The notes beneath the pieces were generated by a model that worked only from the letters and a program-made list of their open reading frames with translations, was not told the origin of the DNA and searched no databases. The translations under genes were made by a program, and so were the position numbers. This document shows, in pieces, positions 26,603 to 34,889 of a stretch of 64,000 nucleotides of DNA. Each line of letters opens with the position of its first letter. The first letter of the stretch is position 1. The DNA lies in assembly GCF_009707515.1 (NCBI RefSeq), contig NZ_WLYI01000009.1, positions 1-64,000 on the forward strand, read 5' to 3'. The DNA comes from Pseudomonas karstica. Lineage in GTDB: Bacteria > Pseudomonadota > Gammaproteobacteria > Pseudomonadales > Pseudomonadaceae.

Positions 26603-26942
26603 TGAAGCACTGCGCAACCACCTAGCTCAACGCCAAAAGGAGCCGAAAGCGCGGTTTGTCGCCGCGAGTGTCGCCACTTTGTCGCCACGCTCAAAGCCAG
26701 GCAGGACAAGGGATGTCGCCGCTGTCGCCGATGTCGCCATCCTCCGTAAAACTATCACCTCGACGACAGCCATTATCCAGTGGTTAGAAGAGGAGGGTGC
26801 GCATCTCTACGTTACCGACAACACGCTGTGTTTTCGCCCGACTGATTGGGCCCAGTTCGCTATCGTGAGTGTGCACTGGAGAGCCCTTTTGCATGATCTC
26901 GCGGCAGTCGATCAGGAGCAGGAAAATGGCTCGGTTCGGTAA
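26589..26942 (+). CDS. Small protein of the DUF3987-recombinase module
   Basis: 117 residues overlapping the DUF3987 gene by 14 bases and the recombinase gene by 17. The middle is low-complexity (RFVAASVATLSPRSK, DVAAVADVA) because the DNA carries repeat copy 2. The C-terminal half (IIQWLEEEGAHLYVTDNTLC and FRPTDWAQF) looks folded. Function unknown; the tight overlaps suggest a role with its neighbours in module replication or mobility. Confidence 0.7.
   Translation: MFNLDEALRNHLAQRQKEPKARFVAASVATLSPRSKPGRTRDVAAVADVAILRKTITSTTAIIQWLEEEGAHLYVTDNTLCFRPTDWAQFAIVSVHWRALLHDLAAVDQEQENGSVR
26656..26738 (+). repeat. GTCGCC-rich repeat, copy 2 (inside a gene)
   Basis: The reference copy of the island repeat, encoding the Val-Ala-rich linker of the 117-residue protein. 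Copies 1 (24369-24447, inverted) and 3 (30192-30251, direct) are non-coding. Confidence 0.65.
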
Positions 26943-27906
26943 GCGAGCGGTGCGTAATTTTGGCTTTGGTCGCCAGCTCAGCTATGCCGGACCGCAAGCA
27001 CTGAAGGATCTATTTGGCGACGGCCATTTTGCTACCGTCAAAGCTCATAGCGATCGGTGGCAGGCTTTCGTGAATTGGTGTCGTTCCGAGGAAGGGCCGA
27101 GGCTGAATGACGCGCGACTGATCGACCGTGACATCCTCATGGGGTACGCCGCTTATGTTCGTAAGCAGGTTGATCAGGGCAGCGTCGGCATTGCCACCGC
27201 ACAGAACCGACTGTCCAGCGTGAACCGAACGATGGCCGCGCTGCGCAGTGATCAGTACGTCAAAATCCCCAGTCCGAGTAAGGCGCTAGGCCTACAGCGT
27301 TCAAGCGTTCGTAGTGAGGCACCGCAAGGCCAAGACCGTGTGCAGGTCAGACTGATTGCGCAAACTCTGTCAGAGCGACAGCAATCGAGAGTGAGTGCCA
27401 TTGTGTTCTTAGCTCGGGAGACCGGCATGCGGCTGCGTGAAGCGATCTTGGCGGACCTGCCACGGCTGCAACGAGAGGCTCAGCGACTGGGCAAGATCAA
27501 TATCCAGGATGGCACCAAGGGGGGGCGGGCAGGTGCATCAGCGCCGCGTTGGATCGCAGTCACGGATCAAGTTCGCGATGCCCTCGATAGGGCCACGGAA
27601 GCGTCACCCAAGGGCAGTCGGAATCTGTTAGCACCTGATGAAAGCTACAAAGACTTCTCACAGGCAGTTGTTCGACCTGCTCGGGACATTCTGCATGAGC
27701 ATGGATTGAAAGGCTTTCATGAGCTGCGAGCGGCTTACGCCTGTGAGCGCTATGAGCAACTGACCGGCTTCTCTGCACCCATTAATGGCGGCCGTGGTTA
27801 TCGAGAGGATCGAGCACTCGATCAGCGTGCACGACAGCAGATCAGCCATGAGTTGGGGCATAACCGCATCGATGTGGTGAGTGCCTACATCGGAGGTCGG
27901 CGATGA
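26926..27906 (+). CDS. Tyrosine recombinase/integrase of the mobility module
   Basis: 326 residues from the ATG at 26926, which has an AGGAGCAGG ribosome site. An N-terminal core-binding domain (FATVKAHSDRWQAFVNWC) precedes the catalytic domain. The first Arg lies in ARETGMRLREAILADL, the His-x-x-Arg in FHELRAAYACERY, and the Tyr in HELGHNRIDVVSAYIGG. This is not the integrase adjacent to the island attachment site. It may serve a nested element, or perform another recombination step such as dimer resolution. Confidence 0.85.
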   Translation: MARFGKRAVRNFGFGRQLSYAGPQALKDLFGDGHFATVKAHSDRWQAFVNWCRSEEGPRLNDARLIDRDILMGYAAYVRKQVDQGSVGIATAQNRLSSVNRTMAALRSDQYVKIPSPSKALGLQRSSVRSEAPQGQDRVQVRLIAQTLSERQQSRVSAIVFLARETGMRLREAILADLPRLQREAQRLGKINIQDGTKGGRAGASAPRWIAVTDQVRDALDRATEASPKGSRNLLAPDESYKDFSQAVVRPARDILHEHGLKGFHELRAAYACERYEQLTGFSAPINGGRGYREDRALDQRARQQISHELGHNRIDVVSAYIGGRR

Positions 27907-28220
27907 AGGCCGAGTTCGATATGACGTTGTTTCTGAGTCCTGTGCTCAAAGGTGCGCACGCTACGCGGCAGCGGCACATCAGGCAGGCAGAAAAGATGCG
28001 AGAGGTAATTCGTGAGCGCTGGAGTTGCGCAACTCCTTGGTCCTGGAGGGACAAACACGTGAGATGGTTTCTGGAGCACTATCTGCGTTGTTCAGCACCA
28101 GGGACCGTTTACTACTACGGATTAACAGCGAGGTTAATCCGCTGCAGAAAGGCGCAACTCAGTAAGCGGACAGTGCGTCTATCTTGCGTCCTATCTAGTC
28201 GTTTGTTGCTCCAGAGCTAG
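27903..28220 (+). CDS. Small basic protein downstream of the module recombinase
   Basis: 105 residues; the ATG overlaps the recombinase stop (ATGA). It is rich in Arg and His (GAHATRQRHIRQAEKMREVI, then WSWRDKHVRWFLEHYLRCSA). I do not recognise the family. A basic, helical protein translationally coupled to a recombinase could be a directionality or DNA-binding accessory factor. Lower GC and the end of the module follow. Confidence 0.6.
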   Translation: MKAEFDMTLFLSPVLKGAHATRQRHIRQAEKMREVIRERWSCATPWSWRDKHVRWFLEHYLRCSAPGTVYYYGLTARLIRCRKAQLSKRTVRLSCVLSSRLLLQS

Positions 28221-28335
28221 ACGAGGCAGCACCTTCAGCAGTCGCGATAGAACAGCTTGAGATCAGGCGAAAGATACCTGAGTAAAGCAAACGTCAGAGT
28301 ACAGGCTTGCGCCTGATTCGCATGGCGGAATACGT

Positions 28336-29622
28336 TCACTTATAAAGACTTCGGTACAGGCATGTCCCCGTGTTTTTAATCAATAGCGGAGTGGGCGTAG
28401 GCGTTTGAGCCGCCAAAATACAGTCCAGCTTGGGAAGCACTGCGATGTCCTTGCTTACCACAGGCGCCGCCACTTTCACCTTGGCGTCAGACAACGTAAT
28501 ACATAGATGCGCGTAGCTACCTATCTTCTTCAAAGCGACATTTCTGTGCCGGCCAGGGCAGATCAACAATATGTCCCCAAAGCGAAACTGACGGAACGCC
28601 CTCACGCTGTACAAACCATTGGGCCCTCCGTAGGCCTCCAGCTGCCAGAGATTTTTATTAAAAACCTCCTTTGGGTAATCCTTTTCGTCCAGGACATAGC
28701 TCAGCTCGGTATTGTCCCTGATCTTGATCAGATTGCCTGCGGAATAGACCCACAAATCCAAAATTGCAGGAAGTAAAACGGCATTGGCAAAAATGCATAC
28801 CAGCAGAGCAAGAGCGGCTCGACCGGTGCGCTGCAGCACGTTGCCTTCTGATAAATAGAAAGACATAACAGGCGCTAGGTAAAGACACATGATCAACAAG
28901 CAGACGCCGATCGCCCCAAGTGCTTCCCAGCCGTTCTCTCCGCCGCGCCAAGCCATGATACCTAGTTGAGCCGGAAACACTCCGCTCATTGAAGTAAAAG
29001 CGAGCAATAGACCTAGCCAGCCAAGCCGAACGGTGCGATAGCCTTTTCTACGCCAAGGTTTACGAGGCCCAGGCGAGAGCTCCAGTACTTTTTCCTTGAG
29101 TGATGCTTCTTTGCAGAGGACATGCCACGCTGCCCAAGCAGCAGCAAATGCGACAAATACGAAAAAGTAGCCAGGAGCAACGGCTATACCAAAGGTTGAA
29201 CCCAGTAGATTAAGCGAGAGTAGTCCGTATCCTCCACCGACAATAAGGCTAAATCGAAATGCGAGCGTTTTTTCCAACTCCCTTCCAGGCGAGCATTGTG
29301 TAATACACATCATGAAGGCTAACGACGGCACTGATACGATAACCAGAAGCGAAGCTAGAACGAGTAAAGTAAAAAACAACCAAGCTACGAGGTTCGATGG
29401 GTTTCCCAAAGAGCTCAGAATCAATTCTGGGTGATGGATAAGCCACAAATACTTGGTTAGAAGTGAAGTTGAAATTAATGTCGCTGCCAAGGGAAGCCAC
29501 CATTTGATGTCGGCAAGTAGTCCAGACAGCGCTTGCCGGTAGCTGGTAGCTCTCGATATCTCCGTTGGCGTTTCGGGTAGTGGGTTTTGCGCGGTGGTTT
29601 GCTGTTCCACTTCACCGGTCAT
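28336..29622 (-). CDS. Unknown multi-pass membrane protein
   Basis: 428 residues; the ATG has GGAAGGA about nine bases upstream. Around seven hydrophobic segments fall in residues 40-310, for example WWLPLAATLISTSLLTKYLW, LVAWLFFTLLVLASLLVIVS, LALLVCIFANAVLLPAILDL. A soluble C-terminal domain of about 120 residues follows (SYVLDEKDYPKEVF, FGDILLICPGRHRNV). No family was recognised. It stands alone between the mobility module and the IS66 remnant as island cargo. A membrane-plus-soluble layout fits a defence or stress protein but nothing shows it directly. Confidence 0.7.
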   Translation of the reverse strand: MTGEVEQQTTAQNPLPETPTEISRATSYRQALSGLLADIKWWLPLAATLISTSLLTKYLWLIHHPELILSSLGNPSNLVAWLFFTLLVLASLLVIVSVPSLAFMMCITQCSPGRELEKTLAFRFSLIVGGGYGLLSLNLLGSTFGIAVAPGYFFVFVAFAAAWAAWHVLCKEASLKEKVLELSPGPRKPWRRKGYRTVRLGWLGLLLAFTSMSGVFPAQLGIMAWRGGENGWEALGAIGVCLLIMCLYLAPVMSFYLSEGNVLQRTGRAALALLVCIFANAVLLPAILDLWVYSAGNLIKIRDNTELSYVLDEKDYPKEVFNKNLWQLEAYGGPNGLYSVRAFRQFRFGDILLICPGRHRNVALKKIGSYAHLCITLSDAKVKVAAPVVSKDIAVLPKLDCILAAQTPTPTPLLIKNTGTCLYRSLYK

Positions 29623-29806
29623 TAGCGAAGATTCCTTCCTTGGGGATCAAATGACATTTGGTCGTTCTGGCTTTGCGAGGTGCGCAATTCTAATGGAACG
29701 AGACCTCTTGTCAAAACTCACTACCAATCGCCGGTTATGCCAGATAGTCGTACCCGTCACGCCTAGCTTTAGCGCCCTCTCAACGGTGCTGTGGCTGAAA
29801 CACGCC

Positions 29807-30110
29807 GTAAGCGTCCGCGCATCCCGTTTTGCGTAGCTAAGCCGGTTGCCAATGATGCGGCACAAAACTCCCCGATTTCACTCGCCCGCTGCGTCGGCAG
29901 GCGAGTGAGGAGGTCCTTAAAATAAGCTTATGCATCATGCCCGTTGAACTTGGCCGACTGGATCAAACTCATTGGTGCTTCTTCCCGTTTTCCGCTGCGT
30001 AATGACCCAACGAACAACCCATTCTTGCGCCCTAGCGTCCATGGTCGTATCTGATTTTCGACGTGGTTATTGTCTGCGCAACTCGTGGTTGTCTGATAGA
30101 ACTTTTAAGC
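29807..30110 (-). mobile_element. IS66-family remnant (3' end of tnpC and terminal repeat)
   Basis: The minus strand encodes DNNHVENQIRPWTLGRKNG, LFVGSLRSGKR, then MSLIQSAKFNGHDA, a stop, AYFKDLLTRLPTQRASEIG, the well-known C-terminal block of the IS66 transposase. The internal TAA and a frame break upstream show it is dead. At its far end the plus strand begins GTAAGCGTCCGCG (29807), matching an IS66-type terminal repeat. The rest of the element is missing. Confidence 0.85.
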
Positions 30111-30115
30111 GTGAC

Positions 30116-30156
30116 CCCCTGAGTATGGGAATGCGGAGCCTTCCCATACTCAGGGG
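30116..30156. other. Perfect 16-bp inverted repeat
   Basis: CCCCTGAGTATGGGAA (30116-30131) pairs perfectly with 30141-30156 around a nine-base loop. It lies between the IS66 remnant and repeat copy 3, downstream of the leftward integrase stop. No T run follows. It may be a terminator-like structure or the trace of an inserted element. Confidence 0.55.
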
Positions 30157-30191
30157 CTTGGCCGAGGGGGCGCAGGCATGTAGGAGAATTA

Positions 30192-30251
30192 GCGACAGTC
30201 GTCATTTCTGTTGCCATGCTCCACGACAGGGATCGCATGGATTGTCGCCGG
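30192..30251 (+). repeat. GTCGCC-rich repeat, copy 3 (degenerate)
   Basis: Aligns to copy 1 read on the minus strand: both begin GCGAC-GTCG, share TGCTCCA/CGCTCCA, and end CGCATGG-TTGTCGCCG. It abuts the stop of the island integrase. Confidence 0.6.
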
Positions 30252-30257
30252 TGATGC

Positions 30258-31514
30258 TCAGCGTATCGGCACCACGTTACGGTCCCTGGTTTGATTGATG
30301 GCAGATGCCGACAGGCTTCCAGTGGCTGCCTTCTGAATATGCTCACTCCACCAGGCCATCATCGGACGCCGGCGTTCGATGTAATCCGCCCTGTTGTAGG
30401 CGCTACGAACTTCGTCCTTGTCGACATGCGCCAGTGCGACCTCGATCAGTTCCGGATCCCAGCCATGCTCATTCAGGATGGTACTCGCCATCGAGCGCAA
30501 GCCGTGGCTGACCAGACGGTCCTGAAAGCCCATGCGCTTCAATGCCATGTTGGCGGTCTGGCTATTGGCATGGGTGCGGGGATTTCTATCTGAGGGGAAC
30601 ACGTACTCTCTGTTACCACTGAGTTGCTTGAGCGTCTCCAGTAACGAAAGTGCCTGATCGGTAAGGGGGATTGTGTGCGGCCGACGCTTTTTCATACGCT
30701 CTGGCGGAATGGTCCAAATGCGCTTGTCGAAGTCGATATCTGCCCATCGTGTGGTGGCTGCTTCGGCAGGGCGGGTCATCGTGTGCAACTGCCATTCGAT
30801 CAGGCAGCGGGTCGTGCGCTTGATGCTGGCGTTCGCGATTTCCATCATGAGCTCGGGAAGCTCCTCAGGTGGAAGCGCAGCCATGTTCTCTTTCTTGGGT
30901 TTCTTGAACACCGCCCGAATTCCATTGAGGGGATTCGAGAATATCAGTCCAGAATTGACGCCGTAGGTCATGATCTCGTTGAGCCGCTGGCTCAACCTTT
31001 TCACAGTTTCGAGGCTGCCCTTGGCCTCGATTGGGCGAAGGATCTTGATGACCATTGGAGCAGTGATCTGCGAGAGCGGTGTTGTTTTCATGCTTGGGAG
31101 AACATGAAGCGTCAGTGATCGCCAGATGTCTTCGCCGTAGGCCTTGGTAACCGAGTCTTTCTTCAACTCGAACCAGGCCATGGCCACCTTCTCGAAGGTG
31201 TGCTCAGTTTCAGCGAGCTTGGCTTGCCGTACCTCATCACGTTGGGCTTTGGGATCAATACCCAGGGCGAGCAGCTCACGCGCCTCGACGGCTTTCTTTC
31301 GGGCATTGGCCAGCGAGAGGTCGGGGTACGGACCGAGGGCCATGTTGATACGGCTTCTGGTCAACGGCTCGCGATAATTGAAATTCCACATCATCGAGCC
31401 GCTGGCGCGCACTCGAAGCTGCAAGCCATCGCCGTCGCTAAGGACGAAGTCTTTACCAGTTGCCTTGACTGCCTTGAGCTGGCGATCGGAAAGGCGGGTT
31501 GCGTTAGTAGGCAT
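30258..31514 (-). CDS. Island tyrosine integrase (P4/DUF4102 type)
   Basis: 418 residues from the ATG at 31514 with GGAGG upstream; the frame is open further upstream but that stretch is the attachment repeat. The DUF4102 N-terminal domain is present (LSDRQLKAVKATGKDFVLSD, MALGPYPDLSLANARKKAVE). Catalytic residues are visible: Arg in MTRPAEAATTRW, His-x-x-Arg in VSHGLRSMASTIL, Tyr in EVRSAYNRADYIERR. It is transcribed away from the tmRNA-like site at 31700, the usual arrangement for an integrase acting at the adjacent attachment site. Its N-terminus matches the pseudogene at 13900-14103. Confidence 0.93.
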   Translation of the reverse strand: MPTNATRLSDRQLKAVKATGKDFVLSDGDGLQLRVRASGSMMWNFNYREPLTRSRINMALGPYPDLSLANARKKAVEARELLALGIDPKAQRDEVRQAKLAETEHTFEKVAMAWFELKKDSVTKAYGEDIWRSLTLHVLPSMKTTPLSQITAPMVIKILRPIEAKGSLETVKRLSQRLNEIMTYGVNSGLIFSNPLNGIRAVFKKPKKENMAALPPEELPELMMEIANASIKRTTRCLIEWQLHTMTRPAEAATTRWADIDFDKRIWTIPPERMKKRRPHTIPLTDQALSLLETLKQLSGNREYVFPSDRNPRTHANSQTANMALKRMGFQDRLVSHGLRSMASTILNEHGWDPELIEVALAHVDKDEVRSAYNRADYIERRRPMMAWWSEHIQKAATGSLSASAINQTRDRNVVPIR

Positions 31515-31604
31515 GGGACTACCTCCAGCACCGTTTTGGTATCCTGAAAATAGCACCAGGTAGTATGGGATACCACCCGGGATACCAAAACGCCTGGAAC
31601 TCAG

Positions 31605-31728
31605 AGAGGCTCCAAAGCCCCCAAAAGCCCTAAAACCCCCGTAATCATTGGGTTTCAGGCACAAAAAAAGACGTCCTTGGACGTCTTTAGATGATGAAGT
31701 GGTGGAGCCGGGGGGATTTGAACCCGCA
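31605..31728 (-). repeat. Right direct repeat / attachment region with terminator
   Basis: Contains the tRNA-like 3' end, then on the minus strand a terminator (AAAGACGTCC paired with GGACGTCTTT, 31667-31688, followed by seven T). Matches 14215-14320. It is the junction between the island and the prophage side. Confidence 0.8.
31700..31728 (-). ncRNA. ssrA: 3' end of tmRNA (ssrA)-like gene, attachment-site fragment
   Basis: On the minus strand the sequence reads GCGGGTTCAAATCCC, then CCCCGGCTCCACCA, a T-arm and acceptor with encoded CCA, immediately followed by a rho-independent terminator. The GGCTCCACCA end and direct terminator fit bacterial tmRNA. The T-stem has one mismatch, and no tag-peptide reading frame or 5' half is present, so it is a fragment created by integration rather than a working gene. 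A tRNA with the same acceptor end cannot be excluded. Confidence 0.6.
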
Positions 31729-31778
31729 TCCAACCTACGTAGTCCGTGGCTTGCAGCCTAGTAGCTGGCATAAAGCTG

Positions 31779-33476
31779 TCATTTGAGTGTCCAGACCTTG
31801 ACAGCAATTTTGGCCATCTCGCGCTGTCGTTGCTCAATGGCATCCATATCCCACTGATCCAACTCCGCGATTTGGCTGGTCAGCTTGAATGGTGAGTCCC
31901 GGAAAACTTCTCGTTTTTCTTCAAAGGCCTCGTTGCCAAATGTGCTGTTTGACTTAGAGGACATAATCGCTAGATTCCCCAGGCGTTTTTGATATGCACG
32001 TGCGTCTTCAGAATCCCAATCTGTGAGCCATTCAGATGAAGGCGTCTGGGGCAATATGTGCTCCAGATTAACCTTTTGGACGTCCTCGTTCGGTACCAGT
32101 TCGCCCGTCGATCCTGGTAGCCCTAACTCCAGTGTTCTGAGGTAATACCGTGCGAGAGCAGGTTTCGAGATAGAGGCGATAGAGAAAGCCTGCTCGAATG
32201 TTGCGTCTGATGGAAGGTTGGAAAATGCAGCTATGATTTCTTTAATAGATGTGAGCTTTCCTTCAGTGACCCCTTTGGCGGCTTCGCCATAAACTCGCTC
32301 AAGAGTGCCGCTGCCCGTGCCGCCTACGATTTGATAACGAACCGCAACGGCAACCAGCCGCTTAAATGTCTCGCCTATTTTCTGCTGTGAGAATTTTTCC
32401 ATCACAGCTAAAAGCAACGGCCGGACCTGTGTCATGCCTAGTACGTTGAATGCTGCTACAGATTCCTTGGTGCCTTGCTGTCCTCGCCACAATTCATGAT
32501 CAGTATTCAAAAGCGCAGCGTAATTTCGAGCTGCGTTACACAGTTCTGTCGAAAAGCCGAGAGCAAGCTTTTTGCTTGTTATCTTTCTTTTTATCACTCC
32601 GAACAGTTCTTTTTCTCGAATCAAGCCATATTTTGACATGGCAAAATGACGAAGGTAAGTTACAACTAGCGGGTCATCAGATGCGCTTTCCAACGTCGCC
32701 ACCATTGTTAGCCAGCGATCTTTGGTATCGGCGATCTTATCGCCCGACCGGTGAAATAGATAATTTTTAAGCAAGTCGGAAATCGCAAGTTCAAGACCCC
32801 GGTCGTTGAGGGTCTCAAAAATTATGAACGCGTTAGTGTCGTCTGGGGCCTGAACTACGATTATTTTTAGATTGGTTTCTAGATAATCCAGCCACTCATG
32901 CAGAGTTTCCTCGGAGTCATGCGCTTCTTGGCATAATTTGTCCACGAAATCTGTCAAGTAACTTGATGCTTTCAGGAGCCTTTTATGAGACTGGCGCTGA
33001 TATTTCTTCAGGTCAATAGCGCCGCGATCATCAATTAGTTCTTGGTAAAGTTCATCGTCGACCTCGTTGAGTATTAATCGTGGTTCGCGCTCCTTTGTCT
33101 TCCTATCAACGCTTGCCAAAAAATCGTTGCGGATTGACGTTTCGGCCTCCGTATCACCTTCTGATCGGAACCGATCTCGGATTGCAGAAATTAGCAGGCT
33201 CACTGTTGTCAGCCGCTGCTGTCCATCCACTACTTCAAATCTTCTGTCGATCGGTCCTGTGGCAACGATCGATCCGAGGAAATACTCACGTTCTTTGGAC
33301 TTGATTGCGTCACTGACGTCCATTACCAAGGCTTCAACATGTTCAACTTCCCAAGCGTAAGAGCGCTGGTACGCCGGAACCCGGAACCGTTTGGTTTTAA
33401 GTGCGTTACTAGTGCCGTCGAGGTGAATGCTAATTTCTTGTACAGTTGACATGGTTTCTATCCATGAAATGCTCAT
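31779..33476 (-). CDS. DUF262/DUF1524 protein, GmrSD-like restriction nuclease candidate
   Basis: 565 residues from the ATG at 33476, which overlaps the integrase stop (ATGA); Met9 (33452) is an alternative start. The N-terminal DUF262 (GmrS/ParB-like) domain shows FRVPAYQRSYAW, FEVVDGQQRLTTVSLL and FETLNDRGLELAISDLLKN. The C-terminal DUF1524 HNH nuclease shows LEHILPQTPSSEWL and RLGNLAIMSSKSNSTFGN. Such fusions restrict modified phage DNA (type IV, GmrSD) or act in phosphorothioate-dependent defence (SspE). No Ssp or Dnd genes are visible here, so a stand-alone type IV-like function is favoured. It sits between the attachment site and the phage integrase, and is translationally coupled to it. 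Confidence 0.88.
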   Translation of the reverse strand: MSISWIETMSTVQEISIHLDGTSNALKTKRFRVPAYQRSYAWEVEHVEALVMDVSDAIKSKEREYFLGSIVATGPIDRRFEVVDGQQRLTTVSLLISAIRDRFRSEGDTEAETSIRNDFLASVDRKTKEREPRLILNEVDDELYQELIDDRGAIDLKKYQRQSHKRLLKASSYLTDFVDKLCQEAHDSEETLHEWLDYLETNLKIIVVQAPDDTNAFIIFETLNDRGLELAISDLLKNYLFHRSGDKIADTKDRWLTMVATLESASDDPLVVTYLRHFAMSKYGLIREKELFGVIKRKITSKKLALGFSTELCNAARNYAALLNTDHELWRGQQGTKESVAAFNVLGMTQVRPLLLAVMEKFSQQKIGETFKRLVAVAVRYQIVGGTGSGTLERVYGEAAKGVTEGKLTSIKEIIAAFSNLPSDATFEQAFSIASISKPALARYYLRTLELGLPGSTGELVPNEDVQKVNLEHILPQTPSSEWLTDWDSEDARAYQKRLGNLAIMSSKSNSTFGNEAFEEKREVFRDSPFKLTSQIAELDQWDMDAIEQRQREMAKIAVKVWTLK

Positions 33477-34657
33477 TGGGAAGCCCTTTGGGACGAAATC
33501 TCGTCTGCGAGGCCGGCGGCGAAGATGGCCTCCGCCTTGGTCCCTGCCAGCTTATCTGCTTGTGGTATCCATTTGCCATACACTCGGGCAATCATGGTCC
33601 AATCGCTGTGTCCCATTTGCTTGGCCACCCACATTGGATGCTCACCCGCAGACAGCATCATTGACGCGTAGGTGTGGCGAGTCTGATAGGGGCGCCTGTA
33701 CCTGACGCCAGCCTTCTTCATCGCCGGCACCCACATCGTTTTTCGGATCGGCCCATCGCCCGTCCAGCGCTCAAGCGTGCGCGGGTTCTGGAAAACTTCT
33801 GCATCTGCCAAGAAGGTGAGGGCTTTTTGAGCTTTCAATGCCTCCAATGCAGGCCTGAGCAGTTTCACGCTTCGGCGACCTGCGGCCGTCTTCGTAGTCT
33901 CCGCTTTACCCTTGCCGGCCTGGGTCATCGCTCGACTAACCATGGCCTCTTCGCGCAGCCAATCGATATCGCCCCAGTCCAGCGCTACCAGTTCGCTGGT
34001 ACGCAGACCGGTCCATAGGGCGAACTGCATCATGTTGCGAGCCTGGCCGGAGAGGGCGGCCAGCACTGCCTGTTGCTCCTCTGGACTGAACGGGTCGACG
34101 TCATCCTCTTTCGGCGGTGCCGCCTTCCGCGAGTAGGTCCAGCCGGCTAAAGGGTTCAGTTCGATCAACTCTTCCTCAGTCGCGTCATTGAGTGCAGATC
34201 GCAGGCAGCTTTGAATGTTGCTTAGCGTCTTGTTGCTCACCTCCAAGGTGTCGAGCCAGTCCCGCACCGCTTTTCGCTTCAGGTCGACCATCATTGTGTC
34301 GCCCAGAGCGGGGATCAGGCGCAGGGTGACCAGCTTCCGGTATCCATCGAAGGTACTGCTGGCGACGTGCTTTTCCTTGGCGGCTAGCCACCTGGTCAAG
34401 AATCCATTGACCGTTTCGCGGGATGCCTCAGGCGCAAACTTCGCCGCCCGGGCAGATCCCGGAAAGGTTACCGCGTAGTCAAAGGTTCCGATCGAAATCG
34501 CGTGCTCGATCGCGGCTTTATGCTGCTCGGCCTTCTTCAGATTAGTGGCGGTGGGCTTGAGCGTGATCCGCTCACGGCACCTGACGCCCCGATACATGAA
34601 CGTGATTTCGATACTCGTATCGGAGACTGCCCGAACTCCCCTCCCGCCTCTACCCAT
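33473..34657 (-). CDS. int: Prophage tyrosine integrase
   Basis: 394 residues with an N-terminal arm-type DNA-binding domain (SIEITFMYRGVRCRERITLK, DUF3596-like) followed by a core-binding domain and the catalytic domain. Catalytic residues are Arg in LWTGLRTSELVALDW, His-x-x-Arg in YQTRHTYASMML, and Tyr in GHSDWTMIARVYGKWI. It lies at the left end of the prophage, 1.8 kb from the tmRNA-like site. It probably catalysed integration there. The excisionase-like gene overlaps its 5' end by 121 bases. Confidence 0.93.
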   Translation of the reverse strand: MGRGGRGVRAVSDTSIEITFMYRGVRCRERITLKPTATNLKKAEQHKAAIEHAISIGTFDYAVTFPGSARAAKFAPEASRETVNGFLTRWLAAKEKHVASSTFDGYRKLVTLRLIPALGDTMMVDLKRKAVRDWLDTLEVSNKTLSNIQSCLRSALNDATEEELIELNPLAGWTYSRKAAPPKEDDVDPFSPEEQQAVLAALSGQARNMMQFALWTGLRTSELVALDWGDIDWLREEAMVSRAMTQAGKGKAETTKTAAGRRSVKLLRPALEALKAQKALTFLADAEVFQNPRTLERWTGDGPIRKTMWVPAMKKAGVRYRRPYQTRHTYASMMLSAGEHPMWVAKQMGHSDWTMIARVYGKWIPQADKLAGTKAEAIFAAGLADEISSQRASQ

Positions 34658-34812
34658 GATTCATATCCCTCTACATCGAGAAGCGTCCGGCCATCCGGCG
34701 CCTTGATCCATATCTCACCGAGCCGCCAGATGCCGTCACGAATCTTTGAGCGGATCGCGTCCTCTGTGTAGCCAGACTCGCTGGCAAATTTCCTGACGGT
34801 CACATAGCGCAT
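34537..34812 (-). CDS. xis: Excisionase-like protein
   Basis: 91 residues. The N-terminal part, RYVTVRKFASESGYTEDAI and RSKIRDGIWRLGEIWIKAPD, fits the small winged-helix excisionase family of Pseudomonas prophages. It should bend attachment-site DNA and steer Int towards excision. It overlaps the integrase start by 121 bases, so the two are coupled; the last 40 residues are encoded in the overlap and look unstructured. Confidence 0.8.
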   Translation of the reverse strand: MRYVTVRKFASESGYTEDAIRSKIRDGIWRLGEIWIKAPDGRTLLDVEGYESWVEAGGEFGQSPIRVSKSRSCIGASGAVSGSRSSPPPLI

Positions 34813-34889
34813 AGCTTCACCGCTCTTCGTGTCGCGACACGTTTTCGTTAACTGCAGAATGTGTCGTCGCCATTTTCAGAAGCATGGGG

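Larger units (their letters stand above)
29623..30257. other. Interval with IS66 remnant, hairpin and repeat copy 3
   Basis: About 635 bases without an intact gene between the membrane protein and the island integrase. It contains the relics listed separately at 29807-30110, 30116-30156 and 30192-30251. The short minus-strand frame at 29647-29865 has no recognisable relatives. Confidence 0.5.

Noticed and set aside
31700..31775. A complete tRNA or tmRNA gene
   Set aside because: Only the T-arm, acceptor and CCA are present; no anticodon arm, D-arm or tag-peptide frame can be folded to the right of it.
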